This document shows, piece after piece, positions 38,088 to 46,751 of a stretch of DNA of 64,000 nucleotides. Each line of letters begins with the position of its first letter. Positions within the stretch are counted from its first letter, which is position 1. A model generated the notes under the pieces. The model searched no databases. It was given only the letters and a program-made list of their open reading frames with translations, and had not been told where the DNA came from. The position numbers were made by a program, and so were the translations under genes. The stretch lies in assembly GCF_003058085.1 (NCBI RefSeq), contig NZ_QBUD01000006.1, positions 62,001 through 126,000 on the forward strand, given 5' to 3'. This DNA is from Yoonia sediminilitoris (GTDB lineage Bacteria > Pseudomonadota > Alphaproteobacteria > Rhodobacterales > Rhodobacteraceae).

Positions 38088-39136
38088 GGGTCACCTCTTT
38101 GACGTTGTTTGTTGCGCAACCTAAAGACCAGAGGCGCAGCTGCAATGACCATTGTAATGCGCGCGATATGCATCAGGGACACAAAGGCCACGTTCTGACC
38201 CAATGCCAGTGTCAGCAACGCCATTTCGGTCAGCCCGCCGGGGGAATAGGCCAGAAAGGCCTGCGCCAACGGCATCCCGCTGAGCATTGAAATGGCTTCG
38301 GCAAAGACAACGGCAATCAGCAGCATCAGGAGCGACGCCAGCGCCGCTAGGCCAAGGTCGCGGCGGATTTCATGCAAGGTTGCCCCTGCAAAACGGGTCC
38401 CGATAATTGTGCCCATGGTGATTTGCGCTGCAATCACAAAAACGGTCGGCGGAGCAACTGTGACGATCTCGGTGACATGCGCAATCCCGCTGAAAATCAT
38501 CGGGCCAAAGACGGGTGCCGCAGGCAGGCGCGCCACTTTCCCGAACCAGACCCCAAGCACCGCGCAAAGCGCCAACAAGACGTAATCGCGCACTCCGATC
38601 TCTGCCAGCCCGATCCAGTTGCTGGAGGATCCCCCTGTTGACACACCCAGCACGGCCCCGAAAAAAAGTGCCACGAACCCTATGACCAACAAAACTCGTG
38701 CGGCGTGTGCAAGGGCAATCCGGCGTTCGTCGCCGCCAGCTTCTCCTCCGATCACCAGCATTTCGTTCAAACCGCCCGGCGCAGCCGAAAAAAACGCCGT
38801 GACCGGATCGTACCCGCCGACCCGCCGGTAGACGAGGTAAGCCACACTGCCCGCAATCAGCAAAAACACCGGAAGCAGGATCAAGGTCGGCAACCATGTG
38901 GGTATCAAAGCCACCACTTCTGCCGTGACGCCAGCCCCCAGCATGACACCGATCACGGGGATTACAAAAGGGCGCAACCGGTTGGGTCCCGCAATTGGCG
39001 CACGCGCCAATGCTGCGATGGTATTGCCGATCATCGGCCCCAACATCCAGGGCAACGGCAAGCCCGCCACATAGGCGCAAAACCCGCAGGCCAGCCCGAT
39101 AGCCAATGCCAGAAATTGTGGTGTCAATCCCGACAT
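38084..39136 (-). CDS. AbrB family membrane transporter
   Basis: A 350-residue protein of about ten helices arranged as two repeats of the AbrB duplication (formerly annotated ammonia-monooxygenase-like). Paired repeat motifs are PLPWMLGPMIGNTIAAL with PAAPVFGPMIFSGIA, and FFSAAPGGLNEMLVIG with LAYSPGGLTEMALL. Its substrate is unknown; family members are suspected small-molecule permeases. The start was set at MSGLTPQFLALAIG; the longer frame overlaps the upstream gene. Confidence 0.9.
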   Translation of the reverse strand: MSGLTPQFLALAIGLACGFCAYVAGLPLPWMLGPMIGNTIAALARAPIAGPNRLRPFVIPVIGVMLGAGVTAEVVALIPTWLPTLILLPVFLLIAGSVAYLVYRRVGGYDPVTAFFSAAPGGLNEMLVIGGEAGGDERRIALAHAARVLLVIGFVALFFGAVLGVSTGGSSSNWIGLAEIGVRDYVLLALCAVLGVWFGKVARLPAAPVFGPMIFSGIAHVTEIVTVAPPTVFVIAAQITMGTIIGTRFAGATLHEIRRDLGLAALASLLMLLIAVVFAEAISMLSGMPLAQAFLAYSPGGLTEMALLTLALGQNVAFVSLMHIARITMVIAAAPLVFRLRNKQRQRGDP

Positions 39137-39633
39137 GCAAGACCCTTCATGCAAGCTACGGCATTCTGCACCTGTCGCGCGACTTTTTCTTGGCCGTTCA
39201 TCAGCAGCACAGGTCTGGCCCACATTATATCCGGCGAAGCAAGTGGCACCGCACAAATCAGAGGAAATTTATCCATGATCAACCTATGGCCCCGCGAGAG
39301 AGGAGGGTCAACGGTTGGGCGGCTGTTCTCGCCACAGGCAGACCGCTGGTGGGCCACCCGCCCTAGGGTCAGGACCCATTCATCCTGCGTCGTCAGCGGA
39401 TCAATATGGATCCGATGCCCATGTTCAGGTAGCAACCCGACATCATTGCGCAGATGCGCGCTCAGACCATCAATGCGCAGCGCTTGATCTGTCGTCACAG
39501 GGTCTGGCGGGTACTGCTTGCGGAACAACCGCGCGGCAACTGCCAGAAAGACCCTGTTGAAGCCGTGGTTCGCGATGAGTTCGTCTATGACAGCACCGGG
39601 TGATGATGACGATTTGAGAGGTAGAGCGTTCAT
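39124..39633 (-). CDS. hypothetical protein with DUF1127-like segment
   Basis: The start follows AAGGGAT with good spacing. The first ~90 residues look like a real protein: LIANHGFNRVFLAVAARLFRKQ, then GLSAHLRNDVGLLPE. The last resembles the short arginine-rich helical DUF1127 motif of alphaproteobacteria. The second half reads like non-coding sequence and runs 13 bp into the AbrB gene, so a frameshift may have extended the gene. Function unknown. Confidence 0.45.
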   Translation of the reverse strand: MNALPLKSSSSPGAVIDELIANHGFNRVFLAVAARLFRKQYPPDPVTTDQALRIDGLSAHLRNDVGLLPEHGHRIHIDPLTTQDEWVLTLGRVAHQRSACGENSRPTVDPPLSRGHRLIMDKFPLICAVPLASPDIMWARPVLLMNGQEKVARQVQNAVACMKGLACRD

Positions 39634-39728
39634 AACTATCCCTTGTCCGCAGATACACTGCGGCCGTTGTTTTTAGGTTGGAAGTTGACTACGCACGACG
39701 CAGACGGACTGCGGCCATGGGCGCTTTA

Positions 39729-39790
39729 CGGTTTTGATCGTGTTGGGGTTTGGTCGCCAAGCGACTGGAGGCGGCTACCGGTTTTGATCG
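39729..39790. repeat. 12-bp direct repeat downstream of a small ORF
   Basis: CGGTTTTGATCG occurs at 39729-39740 and again at 39779-39790, exactly 50 bp apart, in the leader between a 29-codon ORF and the DUF1127-like gene. The second copy overlaps the end of the small ORF. Confidence 0.7.
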
Positions 39791-39864
39791 CCTTGTTGTG
39801 ACATGGTCACGGCTGCCAAAGTCGCGAAACGCCAATGGGTGATGTGTGAATTGTAGTACTTCAT
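39775..39864 (-). CDS. small ORF of 29 codons with a strong ribosome site
   Basis: The ATG is preceded by AAGGGGAGGG with a 5-nt spacer, one of the best Shine-Dalgarno sequences in the window. The predicted peptide starts MKYYNSHITHWRFATLAAV and is weakly amphipathic. No family is recognised. It precedes the DUF1127-like gene on the same strand by about 140 bp, so it may be a leader peptide or an independent small protein. Confidence 0.4.
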   Translation of the reverse strand: MKYYNSHITHWRFATLAAVTMSQQGDQNR

Positions 39865-39995
39865 TAACACCCTCCCCTTAGCTGGCGTGTTTCGACCGGC
39901 AGTTGCTGAGCCTGTCCGGGAAAAAAACAAGTCCCTTTGTTTCGCATTCGGCCAACTGCGCCTTTGTGGCACTCACAAAGCGCATGGTTCACAGA

Positions 39996-40901
39996 TCAGA
40001 CTCCGCCGATATGATGCGTGCCGCGTTGTTTGGCCAAAGTCATTTGCTTCTGCCGCTCGCGAAAGCGGGCTTTGTCTGCATCGCTGGTTTCATCTGCGCA
40101 TTGGTGACAGGCAACACCCTGTTCAAACTTGGGATGCTCCTGATCCGCAGGCACCAGCGGACGGCGACAGGCGTGGCACAGGATATGCGGTCCCTCGGAC
40201 AGCCCGTGCCCGACACTGACGCGGGCATCAAAGACAAAACAGTCGCCATCCCATTTGCTGTCTTCCTGCGGCACTTCTTCGAGGTATTTCAGGATACCGC
40301 CCTTGAGGTGATAAACCTCATCCACCCCCTGCCCCATCAGATAGTTGGTGGATTTTTCGCAACGGATACCGCCCGTGCAGAACATGGCGATTTTCTTATT
40401 GTGGAAACGGTGTTTGTTTTCCTCCCACCACGCGGGGAATTCGCCAAAGCTCTTGGTTTGCGGGTCAATTGCCCCGTCAAAGGTGCCGATTGCGACTTCG
40501 TAGTCATTGCGCGTGTCAATGACGGCCACGTCCGGTGCGCTGATCAATTCGTTCCAGTCGGCGGGGGCCACATAGTTGCCCACGCGCGCCACCGGATCAA
40601 CATCCGGCTGGCCCATGGTAACAATCTCGCGCTTGAGCCGCACTTTCATCCGGTGAAACGGCGGCGTGCTGGCGGTGCTTTCCTTCCACTCCAGATCGGC
40701 GCACCCCGGCAGCCCCTTGATATGGGCGAGCACTGCGTCGATCCCCGCACGGCTGCCCGCGATGGTGCCATTGATCCCCTCGCCTGCCAGCAACAGTGTG
40801 CCGTGGATGTCGTTGGCCTTGCACAAGCCAAGCAACGGCCCCTGTATGGCAGCGGGGTCTTCAAAGCGGGTGAAGTGATAGAGGGCGGCGACTGTAAACA
40901 T
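39996..40901 (-). CDS. trhO: tRNA uridine(34) hydroxylase, rhodanese family
   Basis: TrhO (YceA, UPF0176) makes 5-hydroxyuridine at the wobble position of tRNAs with oxygen. The 301-residue protein has the N-terminal acylphosphatase-like domain ([16 protein letters not shown]) and a rhodanese domain with [16 protein letters not shown]. The catalytic loop is [10 protein letters not shown] (Cys175), and a C-terminal cysteine pair region CHACRRPL...CHQC follows. Opposite-strand open frame across this gene is a shadow. Confidence 0.93.
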   Translation of the reverse strand: MFTVAALYHFTRFEDPAAIQGPLLGLCKANDIHGTLLLAGEGINGTIAGSRAGIDAVLAHIKGLPGCADLEWKESTASTPPFHRMKVRLKREIVTMGQPDVDPVARVGNYVAPADWNELISAPDVAVIDTRNDYEVAIGTFDGAIDPQTKSFGEFPAWWEENKHRFHNKKIAMFCTGGIRCEKSTNYLMGQGVDEVYHLKGGILKYLEEVPQEDSKWDGDCFVFDARVSVGHGLSEGPHILCHACRRPLVPADQEHPKFEQGVACHQCADETSDADKARFRERQKQMTLAKQRGTHHIGGV

Positions 40902-40942
40902 GCCCCCGATTTACGCCTACGGGACATTTTTGCAAGGGGCCG

Positions 40943-42181
40943 CTACGCTTTTGATGCAGCAATCGCCAACCCGTCGGCCACGGCGGTAAAGGCTTCCGCC
41001 CTTTCAGGTAACGCATCCGGGAACATCGCCGTCATCACGTTTTCCACGACGTGTAATAGGCTAGAGCCGCCAACAAAGACGATCTTGGCAACCTTGTCCG
41101 GGGTCACATTGGCCATTTTCAGGGTTTCATCGGCGCAAGCACGGATTTGCGCCGCATGGTCCGCCAGCAGTTCGCCCATGCGCGCCTTGCTGAATTGCGC
41201 CCAAAGCTGCGGTTCGATCACGCGCAAATCAATGCCAGCTTCGGTCATATCGGGGCTGTTGATCTTGATCTTGCCCGCCTCGACTGCAAAGGCGATGTCA
41301 TGGCCCAATTCCATCTCAAGCACGGTTTTCAGCCGCCAAAAGGGGATGGGGTCAATGCCCAGCTTGGCAAAATCCGCCGCCATCGACCGATTTTCAGCGG
41401 TATAGACAAAGGGGATTTTCTGCCATGTGGCCAGATCGTTGAAAATCGCGTTGGGGGCCGCGTGCCGACCATTGCCCAGCGCATTACGCACTTCACGGCC
41501 CCGCCCCAGCAACGGCATGACCTCTGCGATGCTGATGGCACGGTCAAAGTCCGTACCGCCCACGCGGACGCCGTGGCTGGCGATGATGTTGGTCTTGTCG
41601 CCCTCGCGCGCAAAGACCGAAAAGTCAGAAGTCCCGCCGCCAATATCGACGATCAGTCCAAGGTCGCCCTTGGCCAACGGGCCGCTTGCCAGTGCGGCGG
41701 CTTCGGGTTCGAACATGAACAACACGTCCTTGTAGCCCGCGACCATGTAAGCCTCGCGCAGGTCCGCTTCGGCTTGGGCATTGCGGGCCATATCGGTGGA
41801 ATGAAACTGCACCGGACGCCCTGAAAGTGCCCGGTCATAGGTCTGGCCTGTCTGCGCCTCTGCGCGTTCGCGCAACATCTGCAGAAATCGCGCGACAACC
41901 TCGATAAGGGTCAGCCGTTCATAGGCAATCTGGCGCTTTTCGCGCATGAGCGGCGTGCCCAGCACGGATTTGAGCGCCCGCATGAAGCGCCCTTCGCGCC
42001 CGTCGATCAGGGCTGCGTTGGCAACCGATCCATAGGTCGTCACCTTGCGGTCGTAGTCAAAGAACACCGATGTCGGCAACGTTTTCCGCCCCGGCTCGAC
42101 CTCGATCAGGTAAGGGCGATCGCCAGCCATGATACCAGCGGCGGTGTTCGAGGTCCCAAAGTCGATCCCAAGCGTCGCCAT
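40943..42181 (-). CDS. Hsp70-family protein (YegD-like)
   Basis: A 412-residue actin-fold ATPase containing the nucleotide-binding phosphate-1 motif IDFGTSNTAAG and phosphate-2 DLGLIVDIGGGTSDFSVF, plus the adenosine motif KIVFVGGSSLLHVVEN. It lacks the DnaK substrate-binding and lid domains, as in YegD. Cellular role unknown; likely a specialised chaperone. The ATG was moved four codons inward to MATLGID, the conserved start. Confidence 0.9.
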   Translation of the reverse strand: MATLGIDFGTSNTAAGIMAGDRPYLIEVEPGRKTLPTSVFFDYDRKVTTYGSVANAALIDGREGRFMRALKSVLGTPLMREKRQIAYERLTLIEVVARFLQMLRERAEAQTGQTYDRALSGRPVQFHSTDMARNAQAEADLREAYMVAGYKDVLFMFEPEAAALASGPLAKGDLGLIVDIGGGTSDFSVFAREGDKTNIIASHGVRVGGTDFDRAISIAEVMPLLGRGREVRNALGNGRHAAPNAIFNDLATWQKIPFVYTAENRSMAADFAKLGIDPIPFWRLKTVLEMELGHDIAFAVEAGKIKINSPDMTEAGIDLRVIEPQLWAQFSKARMGELLADHAAQIRACADETLKMANVTPDKVAKIVFVGGSSLLHVVENVMTAMFPDALPERAEAFTAVADGLAIAASKA

Positions 42182-42424
42182 CAATGACCCCATTTTCGAT
42201 GCGGAAAGACGCGCCGTTTAGGCGATTCACGCCATCACTGCAAGTCTGGTTGGGAGAGGGCGCAATGACCTTGACCGAACCTACAGGCACTTTCGGCGTG
42301 GCAAAGGGAAGACCGAGCAACTCCTATGAAAAAGGGGATGGAGAGGTATTCCCGAACAAGAAGTGCCAAAAGAGCCCCGACATCAGACATTACACAGCAG
42401 GTTAGAGCAGTCGGTTGGCTCAAC
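42182..42424. other. gap between the Hsp70-like gene and the EPS cluster
   Basis: About 240 bp with short open frames on both strands that lack ribosome sites and homology. I see no terminator with a T-run and no copy of the EPS palindrome. Confidence 0.4.
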
Positions 42425-43411
42425 CTATGCTGCGATCAACTTTTTCCATGCCTCGGTGTTTTCCAACCTCAGTGATGAGACAATTGCATTTCGGTTCGTT
42501 TCATCACTGCATCGCTCAGCGGCAGGGCGAGCAGAAAGCTGATCAAAATCGAGGGTTCGACCATCGGTGACTTGTGCACCGATACACCGATGATCCGCCA
42601 AGCCGTCAACAGCGCTGCAAAAAAGTGTCCTACCGGCGCTGATGGTCTCGATAGCGACAAGCCCATAAGCTTCCCAACGTGAAGGCATGATGACAGCGTC
42701 GACCTTTCGGTAGGCCTCTACCGGATTGGATGCCATGCCAGCAAAATGAATGCGCGGATCGCCTTGTGCAAGCGCGCGCAGGGATGTTTCTTCTTCGCCT
42801 TCTCCGAATATTGTAAGCCGCAAGTTGGCATTGTTGCTCTTGCGAAAGGCCTCAATCAGCAGATCAAAACCCTTTTGCCGGTCCAGACGTCCGATTGCTC
42901 CAAAATGCCTTAGATCGCCGCTCGCAGCAGGAAGCTTAAGAAATGCGCCTAGATCAGTATATGACCGCACGAGTGACAGCTTGTGGTCGGCAACAAGTGC
43001 ATCATCGCGCATCCATTGACGCTGCCCATCGCTTACGGCGACGATCCTGTCAAAGAGCCCAAAACCTAGCCGAAGCAGGCTTTTGAAACGGCGTTCTTTT
43101 GCGACATTGTACTCCATAAAGGCGCGGGTATAGCTGTGCTCAACATGAATGAGTTTTGTTTGAGGATGAAAAAGACGCAAGGCCAACAGCGCCGGCAGCG
43201 TCCGCCAACTGATGGATAGATGCGATACAATCACGTCCGCATCAAAGCCTTTGAAAGCGACCTTTCCACGTGCAACCTGCCTCATGACGTGCGTGGCTTC
43301 CTTTGCCAGCTCGGGCGACGTCACAACATGATCAATTACGCGCATTACTCCGCCTGCGGTGGTATCGTCGATCAAGTGAACAACGCGCTGTTTTTCTGGC
43401 CGAACCATCAC
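42425..43411 (-). CDS. glycosyltransferase family 4
   Basis: A 328-residue GT-B fold sugar transferase. The C-terminal donor-binding half is clear: GAIGRLDRQKGFDLLIEAFRKS, then LTIFGEGEEE, and PSRWEAYGLVAIET, the E-x7-E motif of GT4. The N-terminal half contains TTAGGVMRVIDHV. Last gene of the four-gene reverse operon (flippase, GT2, GT2, GT4), overlapping the preceding gene by 4 bp; it presumably adds one residue to the EPS repeat unit on the cytoplasmic face. Confidence 0.9.
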   Translation of the reverse strand: MMVRPEKQRVVHLIDDTTAGGVMRVIDHVVTSPELAKEATHVMRQVARGKVAFKGFDADVIVSHLSISWRTLPALLALRLFHPQTKLIHVEHSYTRAFMEYNVAKERRFKSLLRLGFGLFDRIVAVSDGQRQWMRDDALVADHKLSLVRSYTDLGAFLKLPAASGDLRHFGAIGRLDRQKGFDLLIEAFRKSNNANLRLTIFGEGEEETSLRALAQGDPRIHFAGMASNPVEAYRKVDAVIMPSRWEAYGLVAIETISAGRTLFCSAVDGLADHRCIGAQVTDGRTLDFDQLSARPAAERCSDETNRNAIVSSLRLENTEAWKKLIAA

Positions 43412-44388
43412 ACCCGTCCTAGCCTAAGGGCGGAAAGCCCGTGCAATGTCTTTTGTCCCAGCGCCCTAAGCGCCAGAACCGCGGCATATGTTTCCACCGA
43501 TTTCCATGGCTCTTCGATAAATGTCCACTTCGATGCGGCAAACCATCGGTCAGACCAGATACGTGCCTTGTCGCAGTCAAGGTCACTTACAGCACGTCTG
43601 CAAAGGTACCGCATCTGGTATGCGCGCGCTATTGGCGCATGTTTCGCAAAGAAGTCAGGGGCAATGGGCGTCAGTTTAGCCACCATTCGCTCCCACGCCG
43701 CCAGTTGCTTGTCTGTGCTTGCTGACAGCCCGCCCTGATTGATCCGGTAACGGGTCAGTCGTCCCTTTATGCCTTCAAATCTCCAGCTGGTGGTCAAAGC
43801 GATCCGAAGCCAACATTCGATATCCTCGGACTGTCGGAAAGTTTCGTCAAAATACCAGTCACGCTTGCTTTCATATCTTGGCCTATAGGCGATGTCTGCA
43901 AACACTTCAGCACGGATAACAGGGGCAGAGCCGTTGCCTACGGGATTGCGCTTTAGAATATGCACCGCGTCGACCCCCTGCAGGCGGGGCTGCTGTGCCC
44001 TTTTGATCGGACGTCCATTCTCATGCATCAGCTGGGAACCGGCGTAACTGACACCAATGGATGGATCTGCTTCAAGATGTCTGACGTGTGCCTCAAGTTT
44101 ATGATGATCCCAAAGGTCATCGGCATCACAAAAGCCGATATATGCGCCTTTCGCGTGGGCGATCCCTGTGTTGCGCGCGCCCGCAAGGCCGCGGTTTGGC
44201 TGCCGCACGATACGTAACCTTGGATTTTCGGCAAAGCTTTGTGCGATTTGGAGGGTTTCATCCGATGACCCATCGTCGACAACGATGATTTCGAAATGCT
44301 GATAGGTCTGAACCAGAAGGGACCTGAGCGTTTCGGCAAGCGTGTTTGCGACGTTAAAGGCAGGGACAACGATGGTGGCAAGTTTCAT
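43408..44388 (-). CDS. glycosyltransferase family 2 (second GT of operon)
   Basis: A 326-residue GT-A enzyme beginning ATIVVPAFNVANTLAETLRSLL. Nucleotide-sugar binding residues are in VVDDGSSDETL and GFCDADDLWD (DxD-type). GNGSAPVIRAEVF and DIECWLRIAL are acceptor-side family segments. It is similar to the gene upstream, with which it probably shares ancestry by duplication. Specific sugar unknown. Confidence 0.92.
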   Translation of the reverse strand: MKLATIVVPAFNVANTLAETLRSLLVQTYQHFEIIVVDDGSSDETLQIAQSFAENPRLRIVRQPNRGLAGARNTGIAHAKGAYIGFCDADDLWDHHKLEAHVRHLEADPSIGVSYAGSQLMHENGRPIKRAQQPRLQGVDAVHILKRNPVGNGSAPVIRAEVFADIAYRPRYESKRDWYFDETFRQSEDIECWLRIALTTSWRFEGIKGRLTRYRINQGGLSASTDKQLAAWERMVAKLTPIAPDFFAKHAPIARAYQMRYLCRRAVSDLDCDKARIWSDRWFAASKWTFIEEPWKSVETYAAVLALRALGQKTLHGLSALRLGRV

Positions 44389-44406
44389 GGCAAGTTCTCT
44401 TTCAAA

Positions 44407-45327
44407 TTAGGAAAATAGGGCCCGCGCAACGCGGCGGGGCATCAGCGTGTTGGCGAAGGCACCCAATACAGTCAGCGCACCCCGTCGCGGCGGGGTCATA
44501 AAACCCCGAGGACTTTGCGCCAGCCCCGCAAGCGCAAATTTGAGTGTCAGAAATTTCCCATGACCCATGCGCAGCGCGCGTCGGGCAAGATAACGCTGGT
44601 GGATCGCATTGGCTTGACGCGTTGGCTTGGCCCCAAAACGTTTGGCGGTTGCAATTGCGAGCCTGCGCCCGGCTTCCATTGCCTTAAGGTTTGCCGACAA
44701 TCCTGTCGGGCTGGCACGATACCAGACTTGCTGTGACTTACGCCCCAAGATCACACCACCCTGTCCGACGATGCGGATGAGCCACTCAAGGTCTTCGTTG
44801 TGAACCACGGCCTCATCGAAGGAACCATAGCGCTGCAAGCTGGACCGGCGAATGCTCAGGTTCGACATCGTGCAAACCGGGTTTTCACCAAGCAGATCAT
44901 TGATCGAAAGCGCCTTGTCTGGAACTGTTGAAAACACGCGAGCGTCTGATGGATTGTTGTCAAAGAACGCAATCTGGCCAAAAGTTCCATCGCAGTGCGT
45001 GGTTTGAAAGAAAGCATCAACCTCTGCCAGCTTGGTCGTTGACCAAAGATCATCAGCATCACAGAAGGATATGATTGACCCTTGCGCGACAAGTTCGGCC
45101 CCAAAGTTACGTGCCGCGCTTGGCCCCTTGCCCGGGTTTTCAACCAGTTTGATCCGGTCGTCGTTCTTTGCAGCGTCGAGGATGCGCAGACGTGTGTCAT
45201 CTGTCGATCCGTCATCGACACAGATCACCTCCCAATCCGAAACGGTTTGCAGACGAATACTCTCAAGGGTCTCGGAAAGTGTGTCTGCGGCGTTGAAACA
45301 CGGAATGATGACAGAGAATTTCGGCAT
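44407..45327 (-). CDS. glycosyltransferase family 2 (first GT of operon)
   Basis: A 306-residue GT-A enzyme: KFSVIIPCFNAADTLSETLESI, VCVDDGSTDDT-like VICVDDGSTDDTRL, and SFCDADDLWSTTKL with the DxD. The N-terminal extension in the open frame overlaps the flippase and was dropped; MPKFSVI begins 1 bp after the flippase stop. A C-terminal basic region may be peripheral to the membrane. Specific sugar unknown. Confidence 0.92.
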   Translation of the reverse strand: MPKFSVIIPCFNAADTLSETLESIRLQTVSDWEVICVDDGSTDDTRLRILDAAKNDDRIKLVENPGKGPSAARNFGAELVAQGSIISFCDADDLWSTTKLAEVDAFFQTTHCDGTFGQIAFFDNNPSDARVFSTVPDKALSINDLLGENPVCTMSNLSIRRSSLQRYGSFDEAVVHNEDLEWLIRIVGQGGVILGRKSQQVWYRASPTGLSANLKAMEAGRRLAIATAKRFGAKPTRQANAIHQRYLARRALRMGHGKFLTLKFALAGLAQSPRGFMTPPRRGALTVLGAFANTLMPRRVARALFS

Positions 45328-45328
45328 A

Positions 45329-46558
45329 TCAGGCCCCTTGTTGCGTTGGGCCGATGTTGGCCAGAATCGTAGGAAGCGAAGCAATGGCCATCAAGATGAA
45401 GCTGGTGATGGCGTAGCCAGTTGCGACGGCCTGTAATCCATATGGTGACAAAATGACCGTGCTGAGGGACAGCCCCAGTGTAATTCCCACGGTGTTGAGA
45501 AGTTCGACTTGCGGTCGCCCTTCGCTCCGCAACCAACCAGCGGCGGCAGACCACATCGTCGTTGGAATGGCGACAAGGCATAGGACAGCGACGATACCGG
45601 CGACATCGTCCCAACCTGACCCGAAAAGGATCGGGACATAATAAGGCGCGAGCGCTGATTGCATCACGACAACCGGTGTGATCAGCGCAAGACCCAAGAG
45701 CATACTTTGCCGCAATGCTGCGACCTTGTTTCCGGCTTGACTGAGGTGAGGGAAAAGCACGGTCGAGAATGCCGTTGAAAACGCATTTGATAGGCTCAAG
45801 CCTGCATTAAACGCCATAAAATACAGGCCAAGTGCTTCTGCCCCCATCAGCGCGCCGACGATGATCTTATCTGCCTGCAGGCGCAGCGCTTTGACGACTT
45901 CAACACCGAGAACGGCCCAGCCAAACGTCACGAAAGGCATGAGCGGGGCGCAACTTGTGTTGCTGTCACGTTGCCAAGGGTGAAGCCTGCGCATCGCAAT
46001 TAGCCAAATTGGCGCGGCCAGGAGCTTCGGCAGAACCAACGCAATGGCGCTGGGCCAGATCACGACAAGGACAACAGACATCAGGTTGGCTCCCACAATC
46101 TGTGCCCCCGAAATACCGGCCGTCGCGCGCAGCTTGCCTGCTCTCATGGCGAGTGCGGCCTGCACCAAGCCTGCGGGCATGAACAAGTACTCTGCAGCCA
46201 AGACAACGATGAGGGCGAATAGCATCGCGCTACTACCCCATGCGAAAATGATCGCGCCTATCGCCGTTTGCAGGACGAACAAGGCAATGCACCACGCCCA
46301 GAAAATCCGGTGCGCTGTGGCGCAGACCGACGAAAGATCCCTGTCCTTGGCTGCGATGATCCTTTGGCCTACGCCATTTTCTGTCACGGCCTTCAAGACG
46401 TCCCCAGCTGCAAATGCGGCAGCGGCCATGCCGATTTCTGCCAACTCCAACGTGCGTGCGACGGCGATAACCACGAGCAAGCGCGACGCTTTTGCCGCAA
46501 CTTCAGAGGCGCCGTAAGCGATCAGGTTCTGTGCAAGTGTTTTCGTGGTCCAGGTCAT
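45329..46558 (-). CDS. Wzx-type polysaccharide flippase
   Basis: A 409-residue protein with about twelve membrane helices of the polysaccharide-transport (MOP/PST) superfamily: NLIAYGASEVAAKASRLLVVIAVARTL at the start and ALRLQADKIIVGALMGAEALGLYFMAFNAG in the middle, both characteristic. It would flip lipid-linked repeat units across the inner membrane for a Wzy-dependent pathway. It is the first gene of the glycosyltransferase operon and divergent from the export lipoprotein gene. Confidence 0.9.
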   Translation of the reverse strand: MTWTTKTLAQNLIAYGASEVAAKASRLLVVIAVARTLELAEIGMAAAAFAAGDVLKAVTENGVGQRIIAAKDRDLSSVCATAHRIFWAWCIALFVLQTAIGAIIFAWGSSAMLFALIVVLAAEYLFMPAGLVQAALAMRAGKLRATAGISGAQIVGANLMSVVLVVIWPSAIALVLPKLLAAPIWLIAMRRLHPWQRDSNTSCAPLMPFVTFGWAVLGVEVVKALRLQADKIIVGALMGAEALGLYFMAFNAGLSLSNAFSTAFSTVLFPHLSQAGNKVAALRQSMLLGLALITPVVVMQSALAPYYVPILFGSGWDDVAGIVAVLCLVAIPTTMWSAAAGWLRSEGRPQVELLNTVGITLGLSLSTVILSPYGLQAVATGYAITSFILMAIASLPTILANIGPTQQGA

Positions 46559-46655
46559 GACGTGGGCTTTCCGTTGGTTGCCCTTCCTTAGACCGCACTT
46601 TGCCACCTTGTCGCTGTCCTGTTAGGCGAGGCTGAAGGCGCAAAAGCAAACACCG

Positions 46656-46671
46656 CTATCCGTTTGGGTAG
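46656..46671. promoter_or_regulatory. candidate EPS operator, site 1
   Basis: CTATCC-GTTT-GGGTAG, a 16-bp imperfect palindrome between the divergent flippase operon and the OPX gene. Its centre is about 88 bp upstream of the OPX start and 105 bp upstream of the flippase start. It matches sites 2-4 in arms and spacing. Confidence 0.55.
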
Positions 46672-46751
46672 GCCCGCTTTCTGATTGCCTGATGGACCGC
46701 TGTTCGCTGTTATCGTAACAAGGTGGCAGAATTTCATTAGTGGAGGGCGAA

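Noticed and set aside
39903..41405. A 500-codon forward frame
   Set aside because: It spans two well-conserved reverse-strand genes (trhO and the Hsp70-like gene) and has no homology of its own.
42184..42423. Short opposing frames between the Hsp70-like gene and the GT4 gene
   Set aside because: No ribosome sites, no recognisable domains, and each is the shadow of the other.
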